From Ruminiclostridium sp. (GTDB lineage: Bacteria > Bacillota > Clostridia > Oscillospirales > Oscillospiraceae): a stretch of DNA of 15,695 bases. The stretch covers positions 1 through 15,695 of the forward strand of contig JABUSR010000246.1 in NCBI GenBank assembly GCA_021442645.1. The letters run 5' to 3'. Position numbers and translations under genes: made by a program. Shown here in pieces: positions 6,712 through 13,405 of the stretch. How positions within the stretch are numbered: position 1 is the stretch's first letter; each line of letters opens with the position of its first letter. The notes beneath the pieces are model-generated. The model did no database searches and had not been told where the DNA came from. It worked only from the letters and a program-made list of their open reading frames with translations.

Positions 6712-8267
6712 TGTATAAGTTGGGCATTGATGTGGGCGGTACCAATACCGATGCTGTCCTGATTGATGAGGACCTCAATGTCATCGCAGATATCAAGCAC
6801 CCCACCTCCGGCGACATATATGAGGGAATTGTGGGTGCAATCAAAAAGGTGCTTGACATTTCCGGCGTTGACCGGAATCTGATTCGTCAGGCTATGCTGG
6901 GTACAACGCAGTGTACCAACGCCATAGTAGAGCGGAAGAATCTGGCACCCATCGGCATTTTGCGGATTGGAGCCCCTGCCACCTTGGGAATCAAGCCCAT
7001 GGTGGATTGGGCCTCTGATATTCAGAAAATCGCTGTCGGCAGTACCATTGTAGGCGGCGGGTTCGAGTATGACGGCAAGGAACTTGCTCCGCTTGATGTA
7101 AAGGCAGCAACGGCTTTCTTCTTGGAAATGAAAGAGAAAGAAGTGAAATCCATTGCCATCTCCTGCGTTTTTTCCACTGTTCGAAACGACCATGAACTGG
7201 AGGCTGCAAAACTGTGCAGGGAAGTCATGGGAGAGGATGTCCACGTATCCATTTCCAGTGAAATCGGCTCCATGGGTCTCGTTGAGCGGGAAAACGCCAC
7301 CATCCTGAATGCCGCACTTTGGCAAGTGGCACAGCGGTTTACCGAGGGATTTGCCCAGAGTCTTGCCGAGGAGGGTATTACCAATGCGGAAGTCTATCTG
7401 AGTCAGAATGATGGTACACTGATGACCATGGAGCACGCAAGGAAGTATCCCATCTTGACGGTGGCTTGCGGTCCTACCAATTCGATTCGTGGTGCCAGCT
7501 ATTTGAGCAAACTGAAAAATGCCATTGTCATCGATGTCGGCGGCACCACCACAGATTTGGGTGTGATTCAGAACGGCTTCCCCAGAGAGTCCAGTGTGGC
7601 TGTAACCATCGGCGGCGTCCGCACCAACTTCCGAATGCCGGATGTGGTCTCCATCGGACTGGGAGGCGGATCTATTGTACGTTGTTTGGGAGACGGAACA
7701 GTGACGGTTGGCCCTGATAGCGTGGGATATCAAATCACCAAAGAGGCGATGGTTTTCGGTGGCGATGTGATGACAGCAACGGATATTGCCGTTCGCTTGG
7801 GAATGGCAGACGTTGGCGATGCACAGAAAGCCGCAGAGATTCCGCTGGAGCTGGCAGAAAAGGCGATGGATGTTATGCGAGCATTGGTCGAGGACTCCCT
7901 TGATGCGATGAAGATATCCAATGCGGACAGTGATGTGATCCTTGTCGGAGGCGGTTCCATTATCCTACCTGAAAATCTGGCTGGCGCCGCTACCGTGCTG
8001 AAGCCGGAGCATTTCGGATGTGCCAACGCAATCGGTTCTGCCATTTCTAAGGTGAGCGGAACTTATGAGCAGCTTATCGACTATAATGTTCTTCCCCGTG
8101 AGCAAGCCTTGGAGCAGGCAAAGGCAGATGCGATCTCGCTGGCAGTTAAAGCCGGAGCCATTAAGGAAACCGTTGAAATTATTGAGGTTGAGGATGTTCC
8201 GCTTGCGTATTATCCGGGGAACACAAATCGCGTCAAAATCAAGGCTGCAGGCGATTTGAAATCTTAA
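6711..8267 (+). CDS. Hydantoinase/oxoprolinase-family ATPase (HyuA-like, short form)
   Basis: This 518-residue protein has the actin/Hsp70-like ATPase fold of the hydantoinase A/oxoprolinase family. Phosphate-1 loop GIDVGGTNTD is at 5-14, phosphate-2 loop VIDVGGTTTDLGV at 273-285, GLGGGSI at 316-322, and a late VGGGS motif precedes the C-terminal helices. Characterised members use ATP to open hydantoin, N-methylhydantoin or 5-oxoproline rings, usually with a HyuB partner. No HyuB is present, and at 518 residues this is the shorter class rather than the roughly 690-residue HyuA. Its start overlaps the DUF917 stop by one base, pointing to DUF917 as the functional partner. A GGAG-type ribosome site lies inside the upstream gene. 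Family call is strong; specificity is unknown. Confidence 0.87.
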   Translation: MYKLGIDVGGTNTDAVLIDEDLNVIADIKHPTSGDIYEGIVGAIKKVLDISGVDRNLIRQAMLGTTQCTNAIVERKNLAPIGILRIGAPATLGIKPMVDWASDIQKIAVGSTIVGGGFEYDGKELAPLDVKAATAFFLEMKEKEVKSIAISCVFSTVRNDHELEAAKLCREVMGEDVHVSISSEIGSMGLVERENATILNAALWQVAQRFTEGFAQSLAEEGITNAEVYLSQNDGTLMTMEHARKYPILTVACGPTNSIRGASYLSKLKNAIVIDVGGTTTDLGVIQNGFPRESSVAVTIGGVRTNFRMPDVVSIGLGGGSIVRCLGDGTVTVGPDSVGYQITKEAMVFGGDVMTATDIAVRLGMADVGDAQKAAEIPLELAEKAMDVMRALVEDSLDAMKISNADSDVILVGGGSIILPENLAGAATVLKPEHFGCANAIGSAISKVSGTYEQLIDYNVLPREQALEQAKADAISLAVKAGAIKETVEIIEVEDVPLAYYPGNTNRVKIKAAGDLKS

Positions 8268-8292
8268 ATAAAACTGGATAGGAGGATGACTT

Positions 8293-9012
8293 ATGAAACT
8301 GCTGGATATCGTTCCGGTGACTGCGCCAGGATTAATTTCCCCGGAAATGGAGAATTATATCAATAAATATCTGTCTGAAGATACGGTCATGGATATTACC
8401 CAGATCAAAGAAGGGACACTCAGCATTGAGTGCGAATATGACGAGGCGATGTGCGCACCGGACATTATCCGCCATTGTATCGAGGCGGAAAAGGCCGGCT
8501 ATGAAGGCGTGTTTATCAACTGCTTCGGAGACCCTGGCGTTCGTGCAGCTCGTGAATGTGTGAACATTCCCGTTTATGGCGGGTTTGAGCCTGTGATGCA
8601 CATGGCACTTGGTATGGCGGACAAAATTGGCATTGTTACCGTTTTGCCGAATGTTCTGCCTATGATTCAGGGAGAAATTGCAAAGACGCACCTGACAGAA
8701 CGAGTGGCCTGCGTTCGGAGCGTGGACATTCCTGTGCTGGACCTGTCTAATCATGACAAGCTCTGCCGGGCACTGTTAGAAGAAAGCATTCGGGCAATCA
8801 AGGAAAATGGAGCGCAGGCTATCGTGCTTGGATGTACTGCAATGGTCGATGTTGCGGAAACAGTGCAGGCGAAACTTCATGAGGCAGGATACATCATTCC
8901 GGTCTTAGAAGCAGCTCAGTCTGCAGTCATGTTGCTGGAACTCACTGTTAAGATGGGATTGAAGCAGAGCAGGATTACCTATATGCCCGTTCCGCAAAAA
9001 GGCTTTGCATAA
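8293..9012 (+). CDS. Asp/Glu/hydantoin racemase family protein
   Basis: This 239-residue protein belongs to the cofactor-independent aspartate/glutamate/hydantoin racemase superfamily. The two catalytic cysteines expected for the two-base mechanism are present: Cys77 in INCFGDPGVRAARE and Cys181 in VLGCTAMVD. Their spacing fits hydantoin racemases (Cys76 and Cys181 in characterised enzymes). It would interconvert stereoisomers of a 5-substituted hydantoin, an amino acid or a related ring compound. It is the last gene of the permease operon, 25 bases after the HyuA-like stop, with a strong AGGAGG. Some members are arylmalonate decarboxylases or maleate isomerases, so racemisation is inferred from the cysteine pair and the neighbours. 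An overlapping minus-strand open frame in the region is a shadow. Confidence 0.87.
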   Translation: MKLLDIVPVTAPGLISPEMENYINKYLSEDTVMDITQIKEGTLSIECEYDEAMCAPDIIRHCIEAEKAGYEGVFINCFGDPGVRAARECVNIPVYGGFEPVMHMALGMADKIGIVTVLPNVLPMIQGEIAKTHLTERVACVRSVDIPVLDLSNHDKLCRALLEESIRAIKENGAQAIVLGCTAMVDVAETVQAKLHEAGYIIPVLEAAQSAVMLLELTVKMGLKQSRITYMPVPQKGFA

Positions 9013-9037
9013 AGTCTGTATACAGTAAGTGATAAAT

Positions 9038-9076
9038 AGTAAGGTGTCTCCAAGGGTGTCCGGGAGGCACCTTACT
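9038..9076. repeat. 14-bp hairpin after the racemase gene, no clear T-run
   Basis: Arms 9038-9051 and 9063-9076 (AGTAAGGTG... / ...CACCTTACT) pair over 14 positions with one T-G wobble and an 11-base loop, 25 bases after the racemase stop. Neither side carries a proper T-run, so it may be a weak terminator, an RNA-processing or 3'-end stabilising element, or a remnant. The rest of 9013-9283 holds no gene. It contains the palindrome CTGTATACAG (9016-9025), a duplicated TCCGGGAGG (9059-9067 and 9093-9101) and an AT-rich promoter-like end. Confidence 0.55.
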
Positions 9077-9121
9077 TGCGCGCTCGGGAAAATCCGGGAG
9101 GTGCTGGCGGGGTGTCGAGCC

Positions 9122-9185
9122 AAAGACCGAACGGTGGTGAGTTTTGAAAATGGGCCGGATTTTGGTCGGGAAGGGGTCTTTTTTT
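9122..9185 (+). terminator. Possible long-loop terminator or leader structure before pyrH
   Basis: AAAGACC (9122-9128) pairs exactly with GGTCTTT (9175-9181), which runs into a seven-T tract (9179-9185). A second GGTC (9164-9167) offers a competing partner, and AAAAT/ATTTT around GGGCCGG makes an inner hairpin. It could terminate the upstream operon or act as a leader structure for pyrH. The 46-base loop makes it uncertain. Confidence 0.3.
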
Positions 9186-9193
9186 GAAAAAGT

Positions 9194-9223
9194 TTGAAAA
9201 CCCTCTATGCAAATTGGGAGAAT
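9194..9223 (+). promoter_or_regulatory. Promoter-like element for the pyrH operon
   Basis: TTGAAA (9194-9199), an 18-base spacer and GAGAAT (9218-9223) form a moderate sigma-A match in an AT-rich segment that contrasts with its GC-rich surroundings. An alternative -10 such as TAAAAT (9229-9234) is also possible. This is the only plausible start for the pyrH-to-polC run within the window. Confidence 0.35.
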
Positions 9224-9283
9224 TATATTAAAATAGAACAAACTAGAAGTTCTGCGCTCTGGCGCGGGGAGGATATGGAAACC

Positions 9284-10015
9284 ATGGAAAAACCACAGTA
9301 CAAGCGAGTTCTTCTGAAGATCAGCGGCGAGGCGCTGGCCGGTGCGCCGGGGCGTGGCCATGATTTTGGATTTATCTATCAGGTCTGCGATGTGGTGAAG
9401 TCCTGTGCCCGGTTGGGTGTGGAGGTTGGCCTGGTGGTCGGCGGCGGCAACATCTGGCGCGGCCTGAAGGACGGCGGAGATAAGATGGAGCGCAGCCGTG
9501 CGGACCAGATGGGCATGCTGGCCACCGTTATCAACAGCCTGGCTGTGCTGGACGTGCTGGAGCAAAAGGGTCAGGAGGCCCGGGTGCTCACATCCTTTGA
9601 GATGGGCCCCGTTGCCCAGCGCTACACCTATGCAGATGCGGACAGGTACCTGAAAGAGGGCAAAGTGGTCATCTTTGCCGGCGGCACAGGCAACCCCTAC
9701 TTTTCCACGGATACGGCTGCTGTCCTGCGGGCGGCGGAAATCGGCGCCGACATGATTTTGCTGGCGAAGAACATCGACGGCGTTTACAGCGCCGACCCCA
9801 GAAAAGACCCCAGTGCGGTGAAGTACGACCGCATCAGTTATGCTAAGGTCCTGGCAGACGGGCTGCAGGTCATGGATCTGCCTGCCACTGCCCTGGCTAT
9901 GGAAAATCACATTCCCGTTATGATCTTTGCCCTGGCAGACCCGGAGAATATCCTCCGCGCAGTCAAGGGAGAGAGCATCGGCACTATTGTTGAGGAGGAA
10001 ATGAAGAATGTCTGA
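9284..10015 (+). CDS. pyrH: UMP kinase
   Basis: This cytoplasmic amino-acid-kinase-fold enzyme converts UMP to UDP with ATP, the gateway to UTP and CTP. Visible motifs are KRVLLKISGEALAG at the N-terminus, VVGGGNIWRG, the ADQMGMLATVINSLA helix, FAGGTGNPYFSTDTAA and KNIDGVYSADPRKDPSAVKYD. The 243-residue length matches bacterial PyrH. The frame is open upstream to 9194. I place the start at 9284 (MEKPQYKR) because Bacillus PyrH begins almost identically. ATG 9275 is the alternative: GGAGG at 9268-9272 sits 2 bases from 9275 and 11 from 9284, neither ideal. The last 8 bases overlap frr, so the two are coupled. Genes rpsB and tsf, common upstream neighbours, are absent. Confidence 0.95.
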   Translation: MEKPQYKRVLLKISGEALAGAPGRGHDFGFIYQVCDVVKSCARLGVEVGLVVGGGNIWRGLKDGGDKMERSRADQMGMLATVINSLAVLDVLEQKGQEARVLTSFEMGPVAQRYTYADADRYLKEGKVVIFAGGTGNPYFSTDTAAVLRAAEIGADMILLAKNIDGVYSADPRKDPSAVKYDRISYAKVLADGLQVMDLPATALAMENHIPVMIFALADPENILRAVKGESIGTIVEEEMKNV

Positions 10016-10562
10016 TATTATCCATGATTATGATGCAAAGATGCAGAAGACCGTTGACGTGGTGGTGGCTGACTTCGCCAGCGTCCGCGCAGGCCGTGCC
10101 AACGCCGGCGTCCTGGATCGGATTGCCGTGGAATACTACGGCACTGAGACCCCCATCCACCAGGTGGCAAGCATCTCTACCCCAGACCCCCGCACCCTGG
10201 TCATCCAGCCCTGGGATGCAACTCTGCTGAAGGCCATTGAGAAGGCTATCCTGGTCTCTGACCTGGGTATCAACCCTCAGAACGACGGCAAGGTCATCCG
10301 CTTGGCTTTCCCTCAGCTCACAGAGGAGCGCCGTAAGGAACTGAGTAAGCAGGTGAAGAAATACGGTGAGAATGGCAAGGTCGCTATTCGCAACATCCGC
10401 CGGGACGCCATGGACAAGCTGAAGGCCATGGAGAAGAAGTCCGAGATCACCGAGGACGACCTGAAGGAATACGAAAAGGACCTGCAGAAGGTGACCGACA
10501 AACGCATCAAGGAGATCGACGAGCTGACGGCAAAGAAGGAAGCCGAACTGATGGCAGTGTAA
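10008..10562 (+). CDS. frr: Ribosome recycling factor
   Basis: This 184-residue protein has the usual RRF length and runs colinear with the family. It shows the ASVRAGRANAGVLDRIAVEYYG segment, TPIHQVASISTPDPRTLVIQPWD, and the late ERRKELSKQVKKYGENGKVAIRNIRRDA helix. With EF-G it splits post-termination ribosomes in the cytoplasm. The ATG lies inside the end of pyrH (8-base overlap), as expected for the conserved pyrH-frr pair. The ribosome site GAGGAG lies in the pyrH coding sequence. No anomaly seen. Confidence 0.97.
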   Translation: MSDIIHDYDAKMQKTVDVVVADFASVRAGRANAGVLDRIAVEYYGTETPIHQVASISTPDPRTLVIQPWDATLLKAIEKAILVSDLGINPQNDGKVIRLAFPQLTEERRKELSKQVKKYGENGKVAIRNIRRDAMDKLKAMEKKSEITEDDLKEYEKDLQKVTDKRIKEIDELTAKKEAELMAV

Positions 10563-10572
10563 TCGGTATACT

Positions 10573-11325
10573 ATGGCACTTTTCAGAAGCAAAAAGCAGG
10601 CGGGGGAGGCCGAGCTCGACAACTCCCGCCTACCCAAGCATATCGGCATTATTATGGATGGCAACGGCCGCTGGGCCAAGAAGCGGGGGCTGCCCCGCAC
10701 AGCCGGCCACGCCGCCGGAGCGGAGACCTTCCGTACCATTGCCTACCACTGCCGGGACCTGGGGATTCCCTATCTGACGGTCTATGCCTTTTCTACTGAG
10801 AACTGGAAGCGACCTGCGGAGGAGGTCTCTGCCATCATGGACCTTCTGCGGAAGTATTTGCTGGAGGCCCTGGAAAAGATGCAGCGGGACGGTTTTCGAA
10901 TCCGCTTCCTGGGGGATATCACGGCCCTGCCTGAGGAACTCCGGGAGCTCTGCATGGAGACCCTGTCTGTGGGCAACCGGGTGGATGCAAAGTACCAGAT
11001 TAATGTCTGCCTGAACTACGGCGGCCGGGACGAGATTCTTCGGGCGGCCAGAGCGTGGGCCAGCGATGTGGCGGAGGGGTGCGCCCGGGCGGAGGAACTG
11101 AACGAGGAGTCATTCTCCCGTTATTTGGACAGCCGAGACATCCCCGACCCAGATCTGATTATCCGGCCCAGCGGTGAGTTGCGCCTGTCCAACTTCCTGC
11201 CCTGGCAATCGGCCTATTCGGAGTTCTATTTTACCGATATCCTCTGGCCTGACTTCGATGGCGCAGCCCTCGACCAGGCCATCGCAGACTATCAAAAGAG
11301 AAACCGCCGCTTCGGCGGAATTTAA
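10573..11325 (+). CDS. uppS: Isoprenyl (undecaprenyl) diphosphate synthase
   Basis: This 250-residue cis-prenyltransferase adds isopentenyl diphosphate units to farnesyl diphosphate to make undecaprenyl diphosphate, the lipid carrier for cell-wall synthesis. Catalytic Asp29 lies in HIGIIMDGNGRWAKKRG (23-39), with the STENWKRP motif near residue 74. The C-terminal block reads RPSGELRLSNFLPWQSAYSE followed by FYFTDILWPDF. The common RTSGE is RPSGE here. A ten-base gap follows frr, with no strong ribosome site, suggesting translation by coupling or read-in. Its last codons include a GC hairpin (11304-11318). The enzyme consumes products of the MEP pathway encoded downstream by dxr and ispG. Confidence 0.96.
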   Translation: MALFRSKKQAGEAELDNSRLPKHIGIIMDGNGRWAKKRGLPRTAGHAAGAETFRTIAYHCRDLGIPYLTVYAFSTENWKRPAEEVSAIMDLLRKYLLEALEKMQRDGFRIRFLGDITALPEELRELCMETLSVGNRVDAKYQINVCLNYGGRDEILRAARAWASDVAEGCARAEELNEESFSRYLDSRDIPDPDLIIRPSGELRLSNFLPWQSAYSEFYFTDILWPDFDGAALDQAIADYQKRNRRFGGI

Positions 11326-11381
11326 TTTCCGGCAACCGGCCTTGCATTCGGCTGTCGGCAAAACCCTGCGCTCCGGCGCAG
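11304..11381 (+). repeat. GC-rich hairpins spanning the uppS-cdsA junction
   Basis: CCGCCG-CTT-CGGCGG (11304-11318) closes the uppS gene just before its stop, and CTGCGC-TCCG-GCGCAG (11366-11381) ends just before the cdsA ribosome site AAAGGAAGG. The first is followed by only a broken T-run, so termination would be weak at best. The second has a near copy at 9252-9266 before pyrH. Confidence 0.5.
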
Positions 11382-11398
11382 AAAGGAAGGTCCTGCCT

Positions 11399-12214
11399 AT
11401 GAGAAACCGAGTAATTGTGGGTTGCATCGGCATCCCGCTGATTCTGGTGGTGCTTTTCGTGCTGCCCAAACCCCTGACCCCGACACTGATTGCAGTCCTG
11501 TCGGCAGTGGGTACCTATGAGGCGATGCATGCCATCGGTATGAACCACCCTCGTATTGCACTGTATACCGCCGTGCTGGCTATTATCGTTCCATTCTGGG
11601 TCTACGGCGGAGAGAGCCGTGTGGTCGCGCTGACAGTCCTGCTGGTCTACCTGCTTCTGGTCTTTGTTGAGGGGTTTGTGAGCAATTTCCGGGTGAAGAT
11701 CGACCGGGTGGGTGGTGCATTCTTCTTTGCGCTGATCATCTCCTACTGCCTGTCCTCCGTTGTCCGCATGGGTATGCTGGACGACGAGATGCGCACGGCC
11801 TGTGTTCTGCTGCCCATCGCCCTGCCCTTCGTGGTGGATATTGCGGCGATGCTTACCGGCATGTTCTTGGGCAAACATCCACTGGTCCCCGAACTCTCCC
11901 CCAAGAAGACGGTGGAGGGCGCCATCGGCGGCCTGGTCGGCGGTGTGCTGACCTGCGTTATCTACGGCCTGATCTTCCAGAAGATTGCCGGGGTCGACGC
12001 AAACTTTTACTTCCTGGCCGTTTACGGCATCCTGGGTGGCGTGATCTCTCAGGTGGGCGACCTGGCATTTTCCTACATCAAGCGCACCCGGAAAATCAAG
12101 GACTTTGGCACCCTGCTCCCCGGCCACGGCGGCGTGCTGGACCGGTTCGACAGTGTGATTTTCTGCGCACCCCTTGTGGAGATCCTCATGGCATGGATCC
12201 CTGCATTCAAATAA
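11399..12214 (+). CDS. cdsA: Phosphatidate cytidylyltransferase
   Basis: This 271-residue polytopic membrane enzyme makes CDP-diacylglycerol from phosphatidate and CTP, the branch-point precursor for phospholipids. The C-terminal CdsA signature is complete: SYIKRTRKIKDF followed by LLPGHGGVLDRFDS. An earlier SPKKTVEGAIGG segment and about eight hydrophobic stretches are also typical. The frame is open back to 11174, but ATG 11399 (MRNRVIVG) is preceded by AAAGGAAGG at 8-base spacing and begins at the first membrane segment. Residues read upstream of it are out-of-frame uppS sequence. A 73-base gap with two hairpins separates it from uppS. Confidence 0.95.
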   Translation: MRNRVIVGCIGIPLILVVLFVLPKPLTPTLIAVLSAVGTYEAMHAIGMNHPRIALYTAVLAIIVPFWVYGGESRVVALTVLLVYLLLVFVEGFVSNFRVKIDRVGGAFFFALIISYCLSSVVRMGMLDDEMRTACVLLPIALPFVVDIAAMLTGMFLGKHPLVPELSPKKTVEGAIGGLVGGVLTCVIYGLIFQKIAGVDANFYFLAVYGILGGVISQVGDLAFSYIKRTRKIKDFGTLLPGHGGVLDRFDSVIFCAPLVEILMAWIPAFK

Positions 12215-12226
12215 GAGGCAAATACT

Positions 12227-13381
12227 ATGACCCAACGGAGTATTTCTATCCTGGGTTCTACCGGCTCCATCGGCACACAGACGCTGGAGGTGGCGGAGAC
12301 CTGCGGCATCCGGGTGGCCGCCCTGGCGGCCAATCGGAACATAGACCTGTTGGAGCAGCAGGCTCGTATTTATAAGCCAATTCTTGTGGCGGCGGCGGAT
12401 GCTGCCGCCTCTGCTGCTTTACGGGAGAGACTGGCGGACACGGATATCCGAGTCCTGGCCGGGGAGGAGGGTGTTCTGGCGGCGGCATCCCTACCGGAGG
12501 CCGAGACGGTGGTGACTGCCATGGTGGGTATCGCCGGTCTGGAGCCGACCCTTGCAGCTATTGACGCCGGCAAGCGGATTGCCCTGGCCAACAAGGAGAC
12601 CTTGGTCTGCGCCGGCCCCATGGTGATGGCCCGGGCCCGGGAAACCGGGGCGGAGATTGTCCCAGTGGACTCGGAGCACTCGGCTATTTTCCAGAGCCTC
12701 CAGGGCAGCAGTGCCAGGGAGGTCAAGCGGATTCTGCTGACGGCGTCCGGAGGTCCCTTCTTTGGTTGGAGTGCAGAGGAACTGGAATCGGTCACCCCGG
12801 CCCTGGCGCTGAAGCACCCCAACTGGTCTATGGGCGCCAAAGTCACCATCGACTCTGCCACCCTGATGAACAAGGGGCTGGAGTTGCTGGAGGCTATGTC
12901 GCTCTTCAGGGTCCCACCGGAAAAAATTCAGATTCTAATCCACCGAGAGAGCATTTTGCATTCTGCGGTGGAATACTGTGACAACAGCGTGATTGCCCAA
13001 CTGGGGGCGCCTGACATGCGGCTGCCCATCCAGTATGCCCTGTCCTGGCCGGAGCGCATTCCCGGCCCCGCCCAGACGCTGGACCTATTTTCCTGCGGCA
13101 GCCTGACCTTTGCCCGCCCGGATATGGAGACATTCCCCTGTCTGGCTCTGGCTATTCGGGCCGCCAGGGAGGGGGGCACGACACCGGCCATCCTGAACGG
13201 GGCCAACGAGGTGGCCGTGGCCAGATTCCTGGAGGAGAAGATAACCTTCCGGGATATTCCACGGGCGGTGGAGCAGGCCTTGGCTGAAGTGCCGCGGGAG
13301 GAGATTCTCACCCTTGCCTCCATCCACCGGGCCGACAGACTGGCCCGGGAAGCCGCAGAGCGCTATTGCTCCGGCGGCTGA
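12227..13381 (+). CDS. dxr: 1-deoxy-D-xylulose 5-phosphate reductoisomerase
   Basis: This 384-residue cytoplasmic enzyme performs the first committed step of the MEP isoprenoid pathway, converting DXP to MEP with NADPH. The NADPH loop GSTGSIG is at 10-16, followed by ANKETLVCAG (121-130). The metal-binding PVDSEHSAIFQ has Asp148 and Glu150. ASGGPFFG, HPNWSMGAKVTIDSATLMNK (197-216) with Glu219 after it, the QLGAPDMRLPIQYAL segment and a late NGANEVAV complete the pattern. All key residues expected of DXR are visible. The start lies 12 bases after cdsA with an AAGAGG ribosome site. It acts with IspG, encoded two genes downstream. Confidence 0.97.
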   Translation: MTQRSISILGSTGSIGTQTLEVAETCGIRVAALAANRNIDLLEQQARIYKPILVAAADAAASAALRERLADTDIRVLAGEEGVLAAASLPEAETVVTAMVGIAGLEPTLAAIDAGKRIALANKETLVCAGPMVMARARETGAEIVPVDSEHSAIFQSLQGSSAREVKRILLTASGGPFFGWSAEELESVTPALALKHPNWSMGAKVTIDSATLMNKGLELLEAMSLFRVPPEKIQILIHRESILHSAVEYCDNSVIAQLGAPDMRLPIQYALSWPERIPGPAQTLDLFSCGSLTFARPDMETFPCLALAIRAAREGGTTPAILNGANEVAVARFLEEKITFRDIPRAVEQALAEVPREEILTLASIHRADRLAREAAERYCSGG

Positions 13382-13393
13382 TCCCTGATCATT

Positions 13394-13400
13394 GAGGTGA
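13394..13400 (+). promoter_or_regulatory. Shine-Dalgarno site pointing to a TTG start for rseP
   Basis: GAGGTGA lies 5 bases before TTG 13406-13408. The in-frame GTG (13397-13399) sits inside this ribosome site and has none of its own. This supports initiation at TTG, giving the typical MLYIIVG... N-terminus. Confidence 0.6.
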
Positions 13401-13405
13401 CCGCA

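Noticed and set aside
6669..7733. 354-codon minus-strand open frame
   Set aside because: Antisense to the HyuA-like gene, whose ATPase motifs are all intact in the plus frame.
9016..9025. CTGTATACAG palindrome as an operator or attachment site
   Set aside because: A single 10-base palindrome with no second copy or associated integrase is not enough to support a site.
9038..9076. T-box or other known riboswitch
   Set aside because: AAGGGTGTCC in the loop only loosely resembles the T-box core AGGGTGG. No specifier stem, no antiterminator/terminator pair and no aminoacyl-tRNA or amino-acid gene follows.
9194..9283. N-terminal extension of PyrH
   Set aside because: The 30 extra codons run through the promoter-like AT-rich segment and the GC hairpin and are not part of the PyrH family; the kinase starts normally at MEKPQYKR.
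8975..9910. 311-codon minus-strand open frame spanning the intergenic stretch
   Set aside because: Mostly antisense to pyrH. It crosses the hairpin and promoter-like region and has no coding character.
11174..11398. N-terminal extension of CdsA
   Set aside because: These codons are an alternative frame of the uppS 3' end; a good ribosome site marks ATG 11399.
11231..12235. 334-codon minus-strand open frame
   Set aside because: Antisense to cdsA, rich in His/Gln/Asp, no domain recognised.
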